A stretch of 64,000 nucleotides of DNA from Brevibacillus panacihumi W25 (GCF_000503775.1 NZ_KI629782.1:1294045-1358044); one strand, 5' to 3'; shown: positions 43,952 through 53,784, counted from the first letter of the stretch. The notes: generated from the letters alone by a model not told the origin. Numbers and translations are program-made.

Positions 43952-44550
43952 AAACCGATCTCCGAACGGATCGCTGACAGCATCTCTTCCACTTGCCGCT
44001 CCGCTTCTTCCCGTGAGCCCGAATTGTCGATCAAAAAATCAGCATCGGCTTTTTTCTGATCGATGGGGAATTGCGCGCGCAGCCGTTTTTGTGCCTGCTC
44101 TTCCTGCAGCTCATCACGCTCCATCATGCGTGCCAACTGCATGTGTGCGGGTGCGTAGACTACGACAACTTTGTCCACCATGTGTTGCAGCTTGCTTTCA
44201 AACAGCAGGGGAATATCCATAAAAACGATGCTTGCTCCGTTCTTTTCAGCCGCTTCTGCTTCTTCGCGCATGACACGACGTACCTCTGGATGGACGATGG
44301 CATTCAGTTTTTGTCGCTCTGTTTCATCCGAAAATACGATCTCACCCAGTTTTTTCCTGTCAATCTGACCGTCAGAGAGCAGAATCTCGCGGCCAAAATG
44401 CGCCACGATTGCTTCATACGCCGGCTTTCCCGGCTCTACTACATCCCGGGCAATCTGATCTGCATCGATCACTGGGATCCCTCGTTCCCGAAGCATCCCG
44501 GTGACGGTGCTTTTTCCGGTGGCAATGCCGCCTGTCAAACCCAGAATCAT
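43948..44550 (-). CDS. coaE: Dephospho-CoA kinase
   Basis: This enzyme catalyses the last step of coenzyme A synthesis. The 200-residue protein has the P-loop GLTGGIATGKST at 4-15, the conserved DADQIARDVVEPG, and VFMDIPLLFE in the CoA-binding part. I chose ATG 44550 because GGAGGAGG lies 6-9 nt upstream; the longer frame from 44643 would overlap mutM. It lies between mutM and the transglycosylase, overlapping the latter by 4 nt. Confidence 0.95.
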   Translation of the reverse strand: MILGLTGGIATGKSTVTGMLRERGIPVIDADQIARDVVEPGKPAYEAIVAHFGREILLSDGQIDRKKLGEIVFSDETERQKLNAIVHPEVRRVMREEAEAAEKNGASIVFMDIPLLFESKLQHMVDKVVVVYAPAHMQLARMMERDELQEEQAQKRLRAQFPIDQKKADADFLIDNSGSREEAERQVEEMLSAIRSEIGL

Positions 44551-44575
44551 CTCCATCCTCCTCCCCTGCTTATCC

Positions 44576-45409
44576 TTATGACTTCCGCTTCTGACATTTC
44601 GGGCAGACATGCGTCCCTCGGCCGCCAACAACAAAGCGGACAATCGGCGTTCCGCAGTTCACGCACGGTTCATCCTTGCGTCCGTAAACCGTAAGCGACT
44701 GCTGGAACATCCCCATTTCGCCCTGACCGTTTACGTAGGATTTGATCGAACTGCCGCCTTGCTCGACGGCTTCCTGCAACGTCGACACGATGCTCTCGTG
44801 CAGACGCGCGACCTGCTTGTTTGTCAATTTTCCCGCCGGAGTCTCCGGGTGAATCCCCGCCTTGAACAACGACTCGTCCACATAAATATTCCCCAGCCCC
44901 ACCAGACATTCCTGGTTCAACAGCAGCGGCTTGATTTTTGTCGTGCGGTTTTTCAATAATCCACGCAGAAGCTCCGCAGTAAATCCCTCGTCCAGCGGCT
45001 CTACGCCGAGCTTCGCCAATGGACCGACGGTTGTTTCGAGTCCCTTGGGATAGACATCCATCGTGCCAAACTGGCGCACGTCTCGATAGCGCAGCTCGGT
45101 TCCGTCCGTAAAGTGAAAAATGACGTGTGTATGCTTTTCCACCGGTTCCACGGATGTATACAGTCCATATCTGCCTTCCATCCGCAAATGGGAAATCAGC
45201 ACATCCTGGTCGAGAATGAACTGGATAAACTTGGCCCGCCTTTTGATCTCATGAATCGTCTGTCCGCACAATTGCGCCTTGAACGCTTCTACATCATCGG
45301 GTTGACGAACGATTCGCGGCAAGCTCACACTCACCCGCTCGATTTTCTTTCCCTTTACAAGCGTCTGCAGAGTACGTACGACTGTCTCCACCTCTGGCAA
45401 TTCCGGCAT
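44576..45409 (-). CDS. mutM: Formamidopyrimidine-DNA glycosylase
   Basis: MutM removes 8-oxoguanine and ring-opened purines. The 277-residue protein begins MPELPEVETV, so Pro2 and Glu3 of the catalytic site are in place. The H2TH region is RTTKIKPLLLNQECLVGLGNIYVDE, and the C-terminal zinc finger is CVNCGTPIVRFVVGGRGTHVCPKC. It lies directly downstream of polA on the same strand, as in B. subtilis. Confidence 0.96.
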   Translation of the reverse strand: MPELPEVETVVRTLQTLVKGKKIERVSVSLPRIVRQPDDVEAFKAQLCGQTIHEIKRRAKFIQFILDQDVLISHLRMEGRYGLYTSVEPVEKHTHVIFHFTDGTELRYRDVRQFGTMDVYPKGLETTVGPLAKLGVEPLDEGFTAELLRGLLKNRTTKIKPLLLNQECLVGLGNIYVDESLFKAGIHPETPAGKLTNKQVARLHESIVSTLQEAVEQGGSSIKSYVNGQGEMGMFQQSLTVYGRKDEPCVNCGTPIVRFVVGGRGTHVCPKCQKRKS

Positions 45410-45459
45410 ATGCCTCCTCCTCTCGCTGTCTCATTTCTCTTATCTGTCAATCGGCTCGC

Positions 45460-48102
45460 CTACTTGGCGTCATACCAACTGCGTCCGTAATTCACGTCCA
45501 CCTTGAGCGGAACATCCAGTTCGAGTGCGTTTTCCATGACCTCAGGCACCAGCTCCTGCATGAGCTCCAATTCATCCTGCGGCACTTCAAAAACCAATTC
45601 GTCATGCACCTGCAGCAGCATGCGGCTTTTCAGTCCTTTTTCCTCCAAGGACTTCTGCATGCGGATCATCGCCAGCTTGATGACATCTGCAGCTGTTCCC
45701 TGGATCGGCGTATTCATCGCCGTACGCTCGGCGAAGGAGCGCAGGTTGAAGTTGCTGCTGCGAATATCCGGCAGGTATCTGCGGCGCTGAAGCAGAGTCG
45801 TGACGTAGCCGTCCTGCTTGGCCTGCTGGACAATCTCTTCCATCCAGCGTTTCACGCCTGAGAAGACGGAGAAATAGCGTTCAATAAAGTCGCCTGCTTC
45901 TTTGCGGGTGATATTCAGGTTTTGCGACAAGCCATAATCGCTGATGCCGTACACAATCCCGAAATTAACTGCTTTGGCCTGACGCCGCATCAGGGAGGTT
46001 ACATCCTGTTCGGCCACACCAAACACATCCATTGCCGTGCGCGTGTGAATATCCATATTCTTGCGGAACGCATCAATCAGATTCTCATCCCCGGAGATAT
46101 GGGCCAGGATGCGCAGCTCGATCTGCGAGTAGTCAGCAGCCAGGATATAGCAATCTGCCTCGGAAGGGATGAATGCTTCCCTGATCTTCCGTCCCTCTTC
46201 CATACGGATCGGGATGTTCTGCAGGTTGGGATCTGTGCTGGACAATCTCCCGGTCGCCGTCGTGGCCTGATTGAAGATGGTGTGTACCTTGCTTGTATTC
46301 CCGTGAATTTCCTTGGTCAAACCCTCAATATAGGTAGAGCGCAGCTTGCCCAACTGACGGAAGGTGAGGATGGTGTCGATGATCGGATGATAAGGCGCCA
46401 GCTTTTCCAGCACATCTGCGCTCGTCGAAGGTCCCGTTTTGGTCTTTTTCAAAACAGGCAAATCCAGCTTTTCGTACAAGACCTCCCCGAGCTGTTTGGG
46501 CGAATTGATATTAAAGGACATGCCGGCCAAATCATAGATCTTCGCGGTCAACTCCTCCAGCTTGCGATCGAGTTCGTCCCCCATTTGAGCCAATCGTTCG
46601 GCATTCACGCGTACCCCGTGCTTCTCCATCTCTGCAAGAACCAGACTAAGTGGTCCTTCCAGATCGTTGAGCAATCCGGATAAGTCATTTTCCTCCAGTT
46701 GCTCGCGCAGAACAGGGACCGATTGCCAGATGGCCTTCGCCTTTTTCGCGACATGCTCGCTCAACTCATCCGTCTCGGGGATCAACCGCTTGGCGCCCTT
46801 TCCGTACAACTCCTCGTCGGGAAGGACACGTATCTGTGCGTATTGGGCCGCGATGCTGTCCACAGTCGGATTGCTCTCCGCTGCATTGAGCAGGTAGGAG
46901 GCAAGGTATACATCAAAGTTGATGCCTTTGATGTCCAGACCGTGCCAAGCGAGTCCCACTGTGTCGCGCTTGCCGTCAAACGTCCATTTCTCCTGGCCTG
47001 CGTCCCCCAGCCAGTTGCGGAAAGCTTCCCATTCCTTGGCTTCGTCCCAGGAAACATAAAGCGCGATGTCTTCGTTCGCCAAGCCAAATCCCAGAATCGG
47101 CGCATGGTGGTAATTCTCTCCGTCCATCTCCACGTAGATCGCCATCGGGGAAGTCAGATTGGCTGCGAAGGCGTCCGCATTTGCAGACGTCACGACCTCA
47201 AAGGAAAATGCCTGTTTTTCTTCACTCTGCGCAGTTGGGGCTGTACCCTTCACTTTGGACAGCAGAGATTTGAATTCCATCTTTTTAAAGAATTCCGTGA
47301 CGGAAGCCCCGTCGTAGCCATCGTAGGCTGTATCGCCAAGATTGAGCTCTACGGGCGCATCTCGCATAATCGTCGCCAAAGCTTTGCTCAGCTTGGCCTT
47401 GTCCACATTTTCCCGCAGGTTCTCCTGAAGTTTTTTGCCGGATACGCGATCGACGTTTTCCAGCACCTGTTCCACGGAGCCGTACTCATGCAGCAGCTTC
47501 AGGGCTGTTTTTTCTCCTACCCCAGGGACCCCTGGAATATTGTCGGAGGTATCGCCCATCAACCCTTTTAAATCAATGATTTGCAGCGGCTCAAGGCCGT
47601 ATTTATCCGTGATCTCCTGTGGCGTGTACAGCTCGATCTCGCTGACGCCCTTACGCGTCAAAGCTACGCTTACATGGTCCGAGACGAGCTGCAGCATATC
47701 CTTGTCCCCGGTGATTACAGTCGTTTTCCAATTCTGTTCGTCAGCCTGTTTCGTCAGGGTGCCGATGATGTCGTCCGCTTCATAGCCTTCCAGCTCAAAT
47801 CGCTTGATGGAGAAGGCGTCCAATAATTCACGCATGAGCGGGAACTGCTCGGAAAGCTCGGGCGGCGTCTTTTTCCGTCCACCCTTGTACTCCGCAAATT
47901 CACTGTGGCGAAACACGACTTTGCCAGCGTCAAATGCGACCATGATATGTGTCGGCTGGAGCTCTTCCAATACCTTCAACAGCATGGTCGTAAAACCGAG
48001 CACAGCATTCGTATGCAGTCCCGCTGACGTGGACAGCAACGGCAGTGCATAAAAGGCGCGGTTGGCAATACTATTCCCGTCTATCAAGACAAAATGACCC
48101 AA
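45460..48102 (-). CDS. polA: DNA polymerase I
   Basis: This 880-residue polymerase I has an N-terminal 5'-3' exonuclease (LIDGNSIANRAFYALPLL; GYEADDIIGTL; GDTSDNIPGVPGVGEKTA), a central 3'-5' exonuclease-like domain, and the polymerase domain (LAADYSQIELRILAHISGD; RRQAKAVNFGIVYGISDYGLSQ; LLQVHDELVFE). I chose TTG 48102, with GAGAGGGG 9 nt upstream; this gives the same length as B. subtilis PolA, and the alternative TTG at 48126 would add eight residues. It heads the polA-mutM-coaE-slt cluster. Confidence 0.95.
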   Translation of the reverse strand: MGHFVLIDGNSIANRAFYALPLLSTSAGLHTNAVLGFTTMLLKVLEELQPTHIMVAFDAGKVVFRHSEFAEYKGGRKKTPPELSEQFPLMRELLDAFSIKRFELEGYEADDIIGTLTKQADEQNWKTTVITGDKDMLQLVSDHVSVALTRKGVSEIELYTPQEITDKYGLEPLQIIDLKGLMGDTSDNIPGVPGVGEKTALKLLHEYGSVEQVLENVDRVSGKKLQENLRENVDKAKLSKALATIMRDAPVELNLGDTAYDGYDGASVTEFFKKMEFKSLLSKVKGTAPTAQSEEKQAFSFEVVTSANADAFAANLTSPMAIYVEMDGENYHHAPILGFGLANEDIALYVSWDEAKEWEAFRNWLGDAGQEKWTFDGKRDTVGLAWHGLDIKGINFDVYLASYLLNAAESNPTVDSIAAQYAQIRVLPDEELYGKGAKRLIPETDELSEHVAKKAKAIWQSVPVLREQLEENDLSGLLNDLEGPLSLVLAEMEKHGVRVNAERLAQMGDELDRKLEELTAKIYDLAGMSFNINSPKQLGEVLYEKLDLPVLKKTKTGPSTSADVLEKLAPYHPIIDTILTFRQLGKLRSTYIEGLTKEIHGNTSKVHTIFNQATTATGRLSSTDPNLQNIPIRMEEGRKIREAFIPSEADCYILAADYSQIELRILAHISGDENLIDAFRKNMDIHTRTAMDVFGVAEQDVTSLMRRQAKAVNFGIVYGISDYGLSQNLNITRKEAGDFIERYFSVFSGVKRWMEEIVQQAKQDGYVTTLLQRRRYLPDIRSSNFNLRSFAERTAMNTPIQGTAADVIKLAMIRMQKSLEEKGLKSRMLLQVHDELVFEVPQDELELMQELVPEVMENALELDVPLKVDVNYGRSWYDAK

Positions 48103-48244
48103 CGATCCCGACCCCTCTCGTGACAAAACGTACTATCCTTAATCGTAACATAGGGGAAACATCCAAGCCAAGCCTGTAAGGGCGAATGGGTAAAGAGAAC
48201 CAGGCTTGAACAAACTAAACGAAAACCACAAGGCAGGCGATCCT

Positions 48245-49042
48245 ATGCAGTTGAAAAAATTCTTTCCTTATGTGCTTGCATGCTTCCTTTTCACATGTAC
48301 AAACGGCTTTCAAGCGACAGCTGCTAGCCCCGGTCTCTCACCCGCTCCGCTTCCAGCCAAACCCAAGCAGGTCGCATTTGTAATTGATGATTTCGGCAAC
48401 AACATGAAAGGCACGGAGGAAATGCTCTCCATGCCCGTTCCGATGACGATTGCGGTCATGCCTTTCTTGCCCAGCACGAAGAAGGATGCTGAGCTCGCCT
48501 ATAAAAACGGGCATGACGTCATCGTGCACATGCCGATGGAGCCCTTCAAGGGAAGGGCCTCGTGGCTGGGACCAGGGGCCATCACAACGGATTTGTCCGA
48601 CGAGGAGATCCGCAGTCGGCTGCACAAAGCCATCGATGAGGTCCCTCACGCAATCGGCATGAACAACCACATGGGTTCCAAAGCGACTGCCGACGAGCGT
48701 GTCATGCGAATCGTGATGAGTGTTCTGAAGGAGCGAGGGCTTTTTTATCTGGACAGCAAGACCAACCATCGCAGTATAGCAGGAAAAATTGCGCAGGAGA
48801 TCGGCGTTCCCTACACGGAGAATCAGATGTTTCTCGATGATTCCCACACCACGGAACACATTACCAAGCAGCTGGAAATAGCCTGTCATCGCCTTGACAA
48901 AGAGCAACGCTGCGTCGTCATCGGCCATGTCGGGCCGGCTGGCAAGAAAACAGCCTCCCTTCTGCGGCAGTACATCCCGCGGATCCAGAAGGAGGCTGAA
49001 TTCGTCACGATCTCAAAACTGATTTTCCAAACGGTCAACTAA
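48245..49042 (+). CDS. Divergent polysaccharide deacetylase (DUF610/YibQ-like), secreted
   Basis: This 265-residue protein has a signal peptide (MQLKKFFPYVLACFLFTCTNGFQATAA) and a DUF610 domain: VAFVIDDFGNNMKGTEEMLSMPVPMTIAVMPFLP, GHDVIVHMPMEP, AIGMNNHMGSKAT and CVVIGHVGP. These are distant from classical NodB deacetylases, but the metal-site Asp and His residues can be placed. The substrate is unknown. ATG 48245 was preferred over an upstream TTG lacking a site. It is divergent from polA and overlaps the convergent amidase gene by 30 bp. Confidence 0.87.
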   Translation: MQLKKFFPYVLACFLFTCTNGFQATAASPGLSPAPLPAKPKQVAFVIDDFGNNMKGTEEMLSMPVPMTIAVMPFLPSTKKDAELAYKNGHDVIVHMPMEPFKGRASWLGPGAITTDLSDEEIRSRLHKAIDEVPHAIGMNNHMGSKATADERVMRIVMSVLKERGLFYLDSKTNHRSIAGKIAQEIGVPYTENQMFLDDSHTTEHITKQLEIACHRLDKEQRCVVIGHVGPAGKKTASLLRQYIPRIQKEAEFVTISKLIFQTVN

Positions 49043-49753
49043 GTCCTGCCATAAGCTTTCCTCCACCTGCTGCTCAACTGCTATCTCTCCCGTCAGGGTT
49101 ACGTATTCGCTCACGGCCTCTCGAATGGCCTGAGCGATCTTTTTTTGGCCTGCAGGACTGGTCATCTCCGCGCGATCCTGCGCATTGCTGATAAAGCCCA
49201 TCTCGATGATGACAGACGGACAGTAGTTGTGGCGAAGCATGTAATACGTCTTTCCTTTTACCGGCTTTTGCTTCGTTCCGGCATAGCGATTCAGGGAGTT
49301 TTGCAGCAGCTGGGCAAGCATGTAGCTTTGCTCGTTGCTTTGGTACAATACCAACGGCCCGCGTCGTTTGGAATCCGCTGACCAGTTGACATGCAGGCTG
49401 AGCATCATCTGAGGATCGATCACTTGAGCGAGATTTCGTCGCTGGGCGAGATCACGCAGATGGCGGGAGCGGATTTTCAGCCAACGGTTGTCATCGCTTA
49501 GCGCAATATCTTCGCTGCGATTCAGTGCGGTCTTGAAGCCAGCCTCTGTCAATTGGCGGTACAATTCCTTTGCTACCTGGAGATTGATGTCCTTTTCGTA
49601 CAGGGATCCGTACGTCGTACCTGAATCCACACCTCCGTGTCCGACGTCTATGAGAATTTGTATGGGGGTGAACGGGAGAGCCGAGGTTCGGCTCGGGTAA
49701 CTCGAAATCGCCAACAGTGCAACCGTGATGAGAACAAGGATTTTGTTTCGCAT
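49013..49753 (-). CDS. N-acetylmuramoyl-L-alanine amidase (Amidase_3)
   Basis: This 246-residue protein has a signal peptide (MRNKILVLITVALLAISSYPSRTSA) and an Amidase_3 domain: ILIDVGHGGVDSGTTYG with the first zinc His, KDINL after the first Glu ligand, MLSLHVNWS with the second His, and VIIEMGFISNAQDR with the catalytic Glu. It cleaves the bond between MurNAc and the stem peptide, as CwlD does. It is a single gene; its 3' end overlaps the deacetylase gene on the other strand. Confidence 0.92.
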   Translation of the reverse strand: MRNKILVLITVALLAISSYPSRTSALPFTPIQILIDVGHGGVDSGTTYGSLYEKDINLQVAKELYRQLTEAGFKTALNRSEDIALSDDNRWLKIRSRHLRDLAQRRNLAQVIDPQMMLSLHVNWSADSKRRGPLVLYQSNEQSYMLAQLLQNSLNRYAGTKQKPVKGKTYYMLRHNYCPSVIIEMGFISNAQDRAEMTSPAGQKKIAQAIREAVSEYVTLTGEIAVEQQVEESLWQDLVDRLENQF

Positions 49754-49885
49754 GCTTGTAGGATTTCCAGTTGAAAAGAAAACCTCTCAACGGCCAGTAA
49801 AAGCATTAACATTGTGAATTGCACCCGCCAACGATACAATAGAGACGATCCAGATTCTCAATTCTCGGTAAGAGGGTGCTTTCTT

Positions 49886-50839
49886 GTGCAACAATCCTCG
49901 GACAAACCTGTAGTATCACCTTATCTCGTCCTTATCTTTTCTGTTCTAGCCATCTCCACTTCCGCTATTTTTGTCAAACTCTCGGATGCCCCTGCACCGA
50001 TTATTGCCACGTATCGGCTGGTCTTTTCAGCCGTTCTTACACTCCCGCTGCTGTTTTGGAATCGCGGCGCGTGGAAGGAAATCGGCCGGATGTCCAAGAA
50101 GGCATGGGGATTGTGCATCCTGTCTGGCGCTTTTCTGGCCAGCCACTTCCTGCTCTGGTTTGAATCCCTCAACTACACATCTGTGGCAAGCTCTACCGTG
50201 CTCGTGACTCTGCAGCCGCTCTTTGCCTTTATCGGAGGGTATTTCTTCTTCCAGGAGCGAATTCGTCCGCTCGCGCTGCTGGGTGGAATCTCTGCCATCG
50301 CGGGCAGCTTCGTTATCGCCTGGGGTGATTTCCAGATTGGCGGAATGGCCCTGCTTGGAGACATACTCGCCTTGCTTGGGGCTGTCACCGTTACCGGCTA
50401 CTGGCTGGTCGGGCAGTTTCTTCGCCAGCATCTCTCATCCTTCACGTATACCCTTGTCGTCTACACCATGACGAGCCTACTATTGATCGGCTATGATCTG
50501 GTTCTGGGATACCCGTTGGTGGGTTATTCTGCGGAGAATTGGGGCTGGTTTTTCTGCCTCGCATTGTTTCCGACCTTGCTTGGCCATTCCTTGCTCAACT
50601 GGGTGATCAAGTGGCTGAATACGACGACAATCTCCATGGGGATCCTTGGCGAACCGGTCGGGACCGCCATTCTCGCCTATATCATCCTTGGAGAAACGGT
50701 AACCCTGCCGCAATGGATTGGCGGGTTGATCATTCTTGGAGGCATTTATCTCTTTATCCGCTTCAATCAACCATCCGCGAAAGGAGTGAGCCCGGGTGAA
50801 CCAGCATCGGCAACCGCGACAACGAAAAAGCTTACGTGA
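49886..50839 (+). CDS. EamA/DMT family transporter
   Basis: This 317-residue ten-helix protein is made of two EamA repeats: LIFSVLAISTSAIFVKLSDAPAPIIATYRLVFSA ... TLQPLFAFIGGYFFFQERI and GALLGDILALLGAVTVTGYWLVG ... LGEPVGTAILAYIILGETVTLPQWIGGLIILGGIYL. Members export amino acids or other metabolites; the substrate is unknown. GTG 49886 lies 9 nt after AGAGGG; the longer frame has no site. The last 44 bp overlap a small gene in another frame. Confidence 0.9.
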   Translation: MQQSSDKPVVSPYLVLIFSVLAISTSAIFVKLSDAPAPIIATYRLVFSAVLTLPLLFWNRGAWKEIGRMSKKAWGLCILSGAFLASHFLLWFESLNYTSVASSTVLVTLQPLFAFIGGYFFFQERIRPLALLGGISAIAGSFVIAWGDFQIGGMALLGDILALLGAVTVTGYWLVGQFLRQHLSSFTYTLVVYTMTSLLLIGYDLVLGYPLVGYSAENWGWFFCLALFPTLLGHSLLNWVIKWLNTTTISMGILGEPVGTAILAYIILGETVTLPQWIGGLIILGGIYLFIRFNQPSAKGVSPGEPASATATTKKLT

Positions 50840-50945
50840 TTATATCAAAGGGCTTAGTGTCTGGGCCAAGATCGGCTGGGTGATTTTTCTCGGGTACATC
50901 GTGGGACGAATCATTTACTGGATCACCAAGCTGCTCTCCTCTTGA
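50796..50945 (+). CDS. 49-residue single-helix membrane protein overlapping the DMT gene
   Basis: GTG 50796 lies 9 nt after AAAGGAG, inside the 3' end of the DMT gene and in a different frame. The product has a strongly basic N-terminus (MNQHRQPRQRKSLRDYIKG) and one membrane helix (WAKIGWVIFLGYIVGRIIYWI), ending in KLLSS. A terminator follows six bp after the stop. The good site, the position and the composition support a real gene; I do not recognise the family. It may assist the transporter with which it is coupled. Confidence 0.65.
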   Translation: MNQHRQPRQRKSLRDYIKGLSVWAKIGWVIFLGYIVGRIIYWITKLLSS

Positions 50946-50950
50946 ACAGG

Positions 50951-50988
50951 ACAAAAGACAGCAACCTCATCAGGCTGCTGTCTTTTGT
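50951..50988. terminator. Bidirectional terminator
   Basis: ACAAAAGACAGCA/TGCTGTCTTTTGT perfect 13-bp stem with a 12-nt loop and TTTTT on the plus strand. It overlaps the stop of the convergent exporter gene. Confidence 0.9.
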
Positions 50989-52547
50989 TTTTCCGACGCT
51001 TGGTCGGCTGGCGGCTTTGGTTTTTTGTGCAGGAAATACAGGAACGGAATGGAGATGACGATCGGGATCGCCGAGATCAGGAAAGTGTCTCCAATCCCGC
51101 GAACCAAGGCTTCTTTTGCCATCATTCCGTACAGGATACTGGTCGCCCCTGCTGTTCCGTAAGCCGTATCCACCCCAGCTTGCGCGTACATGCCACCAAG
51201 GCCAGTTAATAGCTGTGTCGCCATATCACTGTTCAAATTCTCAGCGATGGAGGACATATGGAACGTTTGTCTTGTTTGCATGCATACGGTCAACAGCGCA
51301 ATGGCAAACGAGCTCATCACCTGACGCAAGACGTTGGAGAGCGGTGATGCATCCCCTACATTCTGGCGCGGGACGGCGTTCATCCCGACTGTAGACAGCG
51401 TCATCATGCAAAGACCGATTCCGATCCCCCGTATGGTCAAGATCATGTCAATCCATTCATGCATGCTGTCGGCAGCCAGATTGTGCAATTCAAACGTGGT
51501 GACACTCATCGTAACGAGACCAACCAAGCCGATCGGACCAATGCCGTATTTATCCATCAGCTTTCCGCTGATCGGCATCATGATGGCCATCGCAATGGAT
51601 TGCGGCATCAACAGAATCCCCGACTCCATGGCAGTCAGGCCCTGGACGTTTTGCAAAAAGATCGGCATCAGGAAGATCCCGCCCATCATCCCCATCATGA
51701 CAAAACCTGATGTCAAAATACTGAGGGAGAAGACAGGAATTTTCAGCAAGCGCAGGTCCAGGAGAGGCTGTTCCTTCCCGAGCTCTACCCAGACAAACAA
51801 AGCCAGGCTCATGATCGCCACAAAGAACAAGCTGACGATAAAAAACGAATCCCAGCCCTCTGCCTGCCCTTTACTGAAAGCAAGCAGGAGAGATCCAAAC
51901 CCTACAACTGCCAGAAAGGCTCCCAGATAATCAAACGATAGTTCCGGTTTTTTCGGCGTCTCCTTCAAGAGAATGCTGCTCATCAAGACAGCAAAAATCC
52001 CAAATGGAACACCCACCAAAAAAAGGAATTGCCAGCTTAAAAACTCAATCAAGTATCCACCCAGCGTAGGTCCCAAGGCAGGCGCTGTCATGGAAGCAAT
52101 CCCGAAAATACCTAAGGCCATCCCGATTTTTTCTCGTGGCACGATCATGTAGATCATGGACATCCCAATAGGCATGATCATGCCGCCGCTGACGCCCTGA
52201 ATGACGCGAAACGCGATCAATGAGGTATCGCTCCATGCCAGGGCGCATAACACCGAGGATAAGGTAAAGGAAGCTAGTGAGAGAATGAAGATACGTTTGG
52301 AGCCGAATTTTGCGGACAAGGAACCGCTCATCGGAATCATTACCGCATTGGCCAGCATGTATCCCGTCAATACCCATTGCATGGTGTCTGTCGTCGATCC
52401 GAAGATGTTGACCATCGATGGAAGGGCGACGTTAATCAAACTGTTGTTCAGGATCGCTACGAAGGTGCCGGAGAGAATAGCGAGAAGAGACAGCCACATG
52501 CCGCCGCTTCCGCTTTTCTCTTCCTGCTGTGCTACCGCTTCTGCCAT
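50970..52547 (-). CDS. DHA2-family (EmrB/QacA-like) drug exporter
   Basis: This 525-residue MFS protein with 14 helices has LSILSGTFVAILNNSLINVALPSM in TM1, SGSLSAKFGSKRIFI in the loop after TM2, and RVIQGVSGGMIMPIGMSMIYMIVP with the antiporter motif C region GIASMTAPALGPTLGGYL. ATG 52547 follows GGGGG by 8 nt. It is last in an operon marR - EmrA-like adaptor - lipoprotein adaptor - exporter. B. subtilis has a similar yhbI-yhbJ-yhcA layout. Confidence 0.92.
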   Translation of the reverse strand: MAEAVAQQEEKSGSGGMWLSLLAILSGTFVAILNNSLINVALPSMVNIFGSTTDTMQWVLTGYMLANAVMIPMSGSLSAKFGSKRIFILSLASFTLSSVLCALAWSDTSLIAFRVIQGVSGGMIMPIGMSMIYMIVPREKIGMALGIFGIASMTAPALGPTLGGYLIEFLSWQFLFLVGVPFGIFAVLMSSILLKETPKKPELSFDYLGAFLAVVGFGSLLLAFSKGQAEGWDSFFIVSLFFVAIMSLALFVWVELGKEQPLLDLRLLKIPVFSLSILTSGFVMMGMMGGIFLMPIFLQNVQGLTAMESGILLMPQSIAMAIMMPISGKLMDKYGIGPIGLVGLVTMSVTTFELHNLAADSMHEWIDMILTIRGIGIGLCMMTLSTVGMNAVPRQNVGDASPLSNVLRQVMSSFAIALLTVCMQTRQTFHMSSIAENLNSDMATQLLTGLGGMYAQAGVDTAYGTAGATSILYGMMAKEALVRGIGDTFLISAIPIVISIPFLYFLHKKPKPPADQASEKQKTAA

Positions 52548-52561
52548 ATTTCTCACCCCCG

Positions 52562-53779
52562 CTAGTTTGCGCTCACCATGCTGCCATCTGATAACTCGTC
52601 AGTCGGATGAATCACGATCTGATCGTTTTCCTTTACCCCTGATGCGACCACGGCCCAGTCGGCTCCGGATTCACTCACAGATACCTCTACCTGGTGGACC
52701 ACACCTTGATCTACTGTGTAGATGTAATTCTTGTTTTCTTTTTCCACGACTGCGGAAGCAGGTACTTTCGTTCCCTTTTGCGCTTCCCCTTGCAGGTATA
52801 CCTCTGCTACCATCCCGGCGCGCAGCAGGCCATCCTGATTATCCAGTCTTACCTTGATCGGGAAGGAGCTGCTGTTGGCATCAGAGACAGGGGAAACAAA
52901 TTCTACCTCTCCACTCCACACCTTCTCAGCCATCCCTGCCACTTTCACGTCGACAGTACTGCCGACTTTTACGTTGTTGATCATGGCTTGCGGCACGCTT
53001 GCCTCTACCTTCACCTGGTCCATTTTCACCAGAACCAATAGAGGCGCACCTGCTCCGGCCATCTCGCCCGGATTCACGTTTTTCTTCGCGACAATCCCCG
53101 AGATCGGTGCATGGATAATGGTATTGTCATACCCGTTTTTCGCCATATCCAGGCTTGATCTCAAGCGGGCAACCTCTGCTTCCAGAGCCGCTACTGAATC
53201 AGCGGTCGGACCAGCCTTCGCCAAATCGTACGCCGCTTGCGCCTGTTCGAGACCTGTGCGGGCTTTTTCCGTATCGAGAGTGACGCGTTCCAGCTCCGCC
53301 TGAGACAGGGCACCGGAATCAAACAAAGCCTTCATCCGTGTGTAGTTGTTTTCTGCCACTTTCAAGGTTGCCTGTGCCTGCTCTACGGTACTGGCCAGTT
53401 GTTGAAGCTGTTGGGTCCGGGCGCCAGCCTTTGTATCGCGCAGTCTGGCTTCCGCTCCTGCAATCGCCGCTTGCGCCTGGTTGATCTGCTCCTGAAAATC
53501 GCTCGCTTCAAGCGTGACCAGTGTATCTCCCTGCTTGACTACAGAGCCTTCCTGTACGGGAACGGTCGCCACCTTCCCCGATACTTTGGAGACCACCTGC
53601 ACCTCTTCCGCAGCCACGACCTTGCCGTTCGCTGTCAGACCTGTCTGAACAGAGGCTACTTTCCAAGTTTTTACCGCCGGGAAGGTCTCAGCCGAAGAGG
53701 TGGATGACTCGCTGCAGCCCGCAGCGAATAACGATACCGCCGCTATGAGGAGCCCGAGTGTTTTTGCCGTTTTTTTCAT
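52562..53779 (-). CDS. Lipoprotein efflux adaptor (RND/HlyD membrane-fusion type)
   Basis: This 405-residue adaptor has a lipobox (LFAAGC) that anchors it to the outer face of the membrane. A barrel-sandwich half (VVSKVSGKVATVPVQEGSVVKQGDTLVTLE), a long coiled-coil hairpin (about 95-215, rich in Gln/Ala/Glu), the second half (IIHAPISGIVAKKNVNPGEM), a beta-barrel and a membrane-proximal domain follow. The order is the full RND-adaptor plan, unlike the short adaptor next to it. It lies 5 bp after that gene. Two different adaptors with one exporter is unusual. Confidence 0.88.
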   Translation of the reverse strand: MKKTAKTLGLLIAAVSLFAAGCSESSTSSAETFPAVKTWKVASVQTGLTANGKVVAAEEVQVVSKVSGKVATVPVQEGSVVKQGDTLVTLEASDFQEQINQAQAAIAGAEARLRDTKAGARTQQLQQLASTVEQAQATLKVAENNYTRMKALFDSGALSQAELERVTLDTEKARTGLEQAQAAYDLAKAGPTADSVAALEAEVARLRSSLDMAKNGYDNTIIHAPISGIVAKKNVNPGEMAGAGAPLLVLVKMDQVKVEASVPQAMINNVKVGSTVDVKVAGMAEKVWSGEVEFVSPVSDANSSSFPIKVRLDNQDGLLRAGMVAEVYLQGEAQKGTKVPASAVVEKENKNYIYTVDQGVVHQVEVSVSESGADWAVVASGVKENDQIVIHPTDELSDGSMVSAN

Positions 53780-53784
53780 CCTGC

